Below are positions 62,240 through 64,000 of a DNA stretch of 64,000 nucleotides, one piece after another. Position 1 is the stretch's first letter. The number at the start of each line of letters is the position of its first letter. Position numbers and translations under genes: made by a program. The notes under the pieces were generated by a model, which saw nothing but the letters and a program-made list of their open reading frames with translations, was not told the DNA's origin and did not search any database. This DNA is from an uncultured Cohaesibacter sp. GTDB lineage: Bacteria; Pseudomonadota; Alphaproteobacteria; Rhizobiales; Cohaesibacteraceae. The stretch spans positions 3,051,501-3,115,500 of the forward strand of contig NZ_OY821667.1 in the NCBI RefSeq assembly GCF_963682185.1. Direction: 5' to 3'.

Positions 62240-62454
62240 CGCGTAAATCAGGTGGAGTGCCTCAACGAGCACCTCTTTGCCAATTTGCCAGCGGCCATAA
62301 GGCTGATTGAAGAATGGAGAATTGACTACAACACCAACAGACCTCATACAGCCCTAGATGGACTAACCCCAATCGAGTTCGCAACTAGATCCAGACGGGA
62401 TCAAAACTGGAACAGAGCTAACTTTTAAACGGGTACATAAAGGGGAGCACGTCA
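62240..62454 (+). pseudogene. IS3-family transposase 3' fragment with IS end (right copy)
   Basis: The frame reads VECLNEHLFANLPAAIRLIE, then EWRIDYNTNRPHTALDGLTP, and ends NRANF with stop TAA. Beyond it the element tip reads GGGTACATAAAGGGGAGCAC and ends GTCA at 62454, the reverse complement of the tip at 20720. It is inverted relative to the left copy. The open frame begins at 62141 in unrelated DNA, so the 5' part is gone. Confidence 0.75.
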
Positions 62455-62937
62455 TCATCACAAAAAACATGGCGTGTTCATCCTCCAAATCTTGAGTTAT
62501 TATTATTTGTAACTGTTAAAGAAATTCTACAAATCTACAAAATCTTATGTGGTATTTATAAGAATGACATAATAAAGCCATGCTCTATTCCCTTGGTGTT
62601 AAGGCGTGTCGGGATCCAAATCGAGTATTGATGGATGGGTCTTTCTGTTCGCTCAATTCCTCAACCAGCTTCCTCAAAAACCGGCTACTTACTGTTACCC
62701 AATTCATGAAGGAGTGCCTTTCAGAAGCTTTCCCTCTGCGGTACCTGTAAAAAGATCAAATCCGTTTTTTTGTGGGGGGGTACCGGCCTCGCGGCCGGTG
62801 TCCTATACGATCTTTAGTGATGATAATTCAGTCTATGCCATCGCACGATCCTGATGGGCCTGTTCCCCGACGGTGAGCCCCTTGAGGTTTATCTTTTCCA
62901 TTTGTCCACTCCTTGGGAAAGGCCCCACCAAATGATG

Positions 62938-63165
62938 TCAGGCGATAATACCCTGCTTCCTGGCCTGCAGACGATGAGCTGCATTCAGGCGCTCGGATCG
63001 AGATTGCAATAGGTCTCGCTCTTTCCTCCGCTTAGCCATCAACCGGTCTTCTATCTCTGACTGGGTCTCTATGATGCTATCTCTGAGGATGGATTGAGTC
63101 CGCGTTTGCTTGCGAGATGCCGGGAGATCAAGAGGAAACGATGACAGGCCATTCGACTGCAGCAA
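62938..63165 (-). CDS. Hypothetical small charged protein
   Basis: I do not recognise this 75-residue frame. Its second half is rich in Arg, Glu and Lys with heptad-like spacing (ETQSEIEDRLMAKRRKERDL), suggesting a helix or coiled coil. It lies in the presumed conjugative-element part of the island. It may be a real small gene or a fragment. Confidence 0.3.
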   Translation of the reverse strand: MLQSNGLSSFPLDLPASRKQTRTQSILRDSIIETQSEIEDRLMAKRRKERDLLQSRSERLNAAHRLQARKQGIIA

Positions 63166-63202
63166 ATGTCACGCGTCACTTGAAAGGCAGCATTGAGGAA
63201 CA

Positions 63203-63313
63203 ATGGTAACTAGGAGCACTTTTGCTGTCGCACTGGCGTTACATTGCTTGACGCCGTCATTTGCTTTGGGCTTTCAGATGCACACTTTCTTCCTTTTGTG
63301 CCGTCTTTGTTGA
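63203..63313 (+). pseudogene. Short signal-peptide-like frame, possible truncated secreted protein
   Basis: After GAGGAACA an ATG starts 36 codons: MVTRSTFAVALALHCLTPSF, then ALGFQMH and a Cys-containing tail before the stop. The start looks like a secretion signal with a cleavage site at SFA. It could be the start of a conjugation-type lytic transglycosylase or another secreted protein, cut short; this is weak. Confidence 0.25.
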
Positions 63314-63606
63314 GCCCTGTGCCGTATCATCTTAGAAATCCATTTTGCTCTGATCTCCGCAATCGGTCTCTTCAACTGGCCTGATCTGGACGAAGATCGG
63401 CTACCGCCTCGATTGCCTAGGCCGCAATGGTTCGGATTGGCTTTCTTCCCCTGTCGGCAAATGACATTCCTCGCGAAACAACAAAGCCACGCCTCTCCAT
63501 CCTCCGCTGTGCTTCGGTCGCAAGGATGCGTCGGCAATCGTCTTCGGCCTTTTGATCGCCATCGAGACCGCATGGTGCGGGATCGGAAACAAAATGGAGA
63601 TTTAAA

Positions 63607-63933
63607 ATGGCTACCATCGGCACCTTCAAGAAGAACGGCACCAACGAATACACTGGCGAAATCGTCACTCTCAGCGTCCAGGCAAAAGGCGTCCGCATCG
63701 TCCCCGATATTCGTGCATCTGGCGAAAACGCTCCCAGCCACCGTGTCCTTGTCGGCCGTGCAGAAATTGGCGCAGCCTGGTCCAAGAGTTCCAGCGAAGG
63801 GCGTGATTACCTTGGCCTCAAACTGGATGATCCCAGCTTCACAGCTCCCATATATGCCAACCTCTTCGATGACGAAGATGGCGAGAGCTACATCCTGATC
63901 TGGTCTCGTCCCGATGGACACCGTGGCGAATGA
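63607..63933 (+). CDS. DUF736 domain-containing protein
   Basis: This 108-residue protein (MATIGTFKKNGTNEYTGEIV) has the full DUF736 pattern including VLVGRAEIGAAWSKSS and LDDPSFTAPIYANLF. The family is widespread on alphaproteobacterial plasmids and integrative conjugative elements, near relaxase and transfer genes; function is unknown. GGAGATTTAAA precedes the ATG and a good terminator follows. It supports the idea that the island continues to the right as a conjugative element. Confidence 0.93.
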   Translation: MATIGTFKKNGTNEYTGEIVTLSVQAKGVRIVPDIRASGENAPSHRVLVGRAEIGAAWSKSSSEGRDYLGLKLDDPSFTAPIYANLFDDEDGESYILIWSRPDGHRGE

Positions 63934-63943
63934 CATCGCAAGC

Positions 63944-63970
63944 GCTCCGGTGAAAGCCGGAGCCTTTTTC
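63944..63970 (+). terminator. Rho-independent terminator after the DUF736 gene
   Basis: GCTCCGG pairs with CCGGAGC around TGAAAG and is followed by CTTTTTC. Confidence 0.92.
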
Positions 63971-64000
63971 ATTTAGCAACAGCCAACTTCAATCTGAAAG

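Larger units (their letters stand above)
62455..63606. other. Gene-poor stretch before the DUF736 gene
   Basis: Over 1.1 kb only two weak candidates are seen, listed separately (62938-63165 and 63203-63313). A GC hairpin (GGCCTCGCGGCC) lies near 62,792. The rest has no recognisable content. Confidence 0.45.

Noticed and set aside
20720-62454. An active composite transposon flanked by two IS3 copies
   Set aside because: Both IS copies are short fragments without a catalytic domain and differ clearly from each other, so they cannot be a recently active pair.
62606-62854. An 82-codon frame near the right edge
   Set aside because: Composition is not protein-like and it spans a G-run and a GC hairpin; no ribosome-binding site.
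18959-64000. A right attachment site (attR) inside the window
   Set aside because: I looked for a repeat of the tRNA-Leu 3' end and found no convincing copy. A by-eye search can miss short or diverged copies.

Overview
The window looks like a chromosomal segment of an alphaproteobacterium, most likely Hyphomicrobiales (a marine lineage such as Cohaesibacter would fit, but this cannot be proven from the sequence). The evidence is a RegB/RegA (ActS/ActR) redox pair, an MmcB repair nuclease, a DUF2852 protein, an FMN-riboswitch-controlled RibN-type riboflavin transporter and an NDUFA9-like NAD(P)-binding protein. There is no phage structural module, no rRNA and no CRISPR array.

Region 1 (1-18.7 kb) is ordinary core-type DNA. 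It starts with a type I secretion set (the 3' end of an ABC ATPase gene, an HlyD adaptor and a TolC channel). A probable two-gene signalling operon follows: a REC-PAS-GGDEF-EAL protein and a hybrid histidine kinase with REC and HPt domains. Then come a BaiN/YhiN-type flavoprotein, MmcB, convergent ActS/ActR, a DUF2852 membrane protein, FMN riboswitch plus ribN, a GH20 hexosaminidase and the NDUFA9-like protein.

Region 2 starts at a tRNA-Leu(CAG) gene (18,959-19,045) followed directly by a P4-type tyrosine integrase. This is the usual left edge of an integrated island. Everything to the window's right edge appears accessory; the last recognisable gene is DUF736, a family common in alphaproteobacterial conjugative elements. 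Decayed IS3-family 3' ends in opposite orientation at 20.7 and 62.4 kb bracket about 41.7 kb of catabolic cargo.

Cargo A (21.5-35.3 kb): an OprB-type porin, an acetoacetyl-CoA thiolase, a LysR regulator, a beta-keto acid cleavage enzyme, a second thiolase, both subunits of a CoA transferase, two paralogous MFS carriers, a crotonase resembling 6-oxocamphor hydrolase, and an SDR. Read together this is a plausible route in which a cyclic beta-diketone is oxidised or reduced, opened by retro-Claisen hydrolysis, cleaved with acetyl-CoA and funnelled through acetoacetate to acetyl-CoA. A phloroglucinol/triacetate-type substrate is one concrete hypothesis.

Cargo B (35.6-37.7 kb) is a small ArsR-controlled cluster (NIPSNAP, ABM-domain protein, frameshifted LysE exporter) with a 43-bp tandem duplication at the regulator start. 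Next are an IS91-type element, whose accessory recombinase has lost its tyrosine block, and an IS110-type element with a structured leader that could encode a bridge RNA.

Cargo C (41.6-47.8 kb): an orphan TRAP binding protein, an amidohydrolase, a TetR regulator and a complete TRAP operon; two matching dyads suggest that the TetR protein controls both promoters. Cargo D (48.7-60.5 kb): a flavoprotein, a second TRAP operon, hydantoinase/oxoprolinase A and B subunits, a convergent HcnABC/opine-oxidase-like operon and a divergent OccR/NocR-like LysR gene, suggesting uptake and oxidation of a cyclic or N-substituted amino acid. From 61.2 kb onward the DNA is mostly decayed up to the DUF736 gene.
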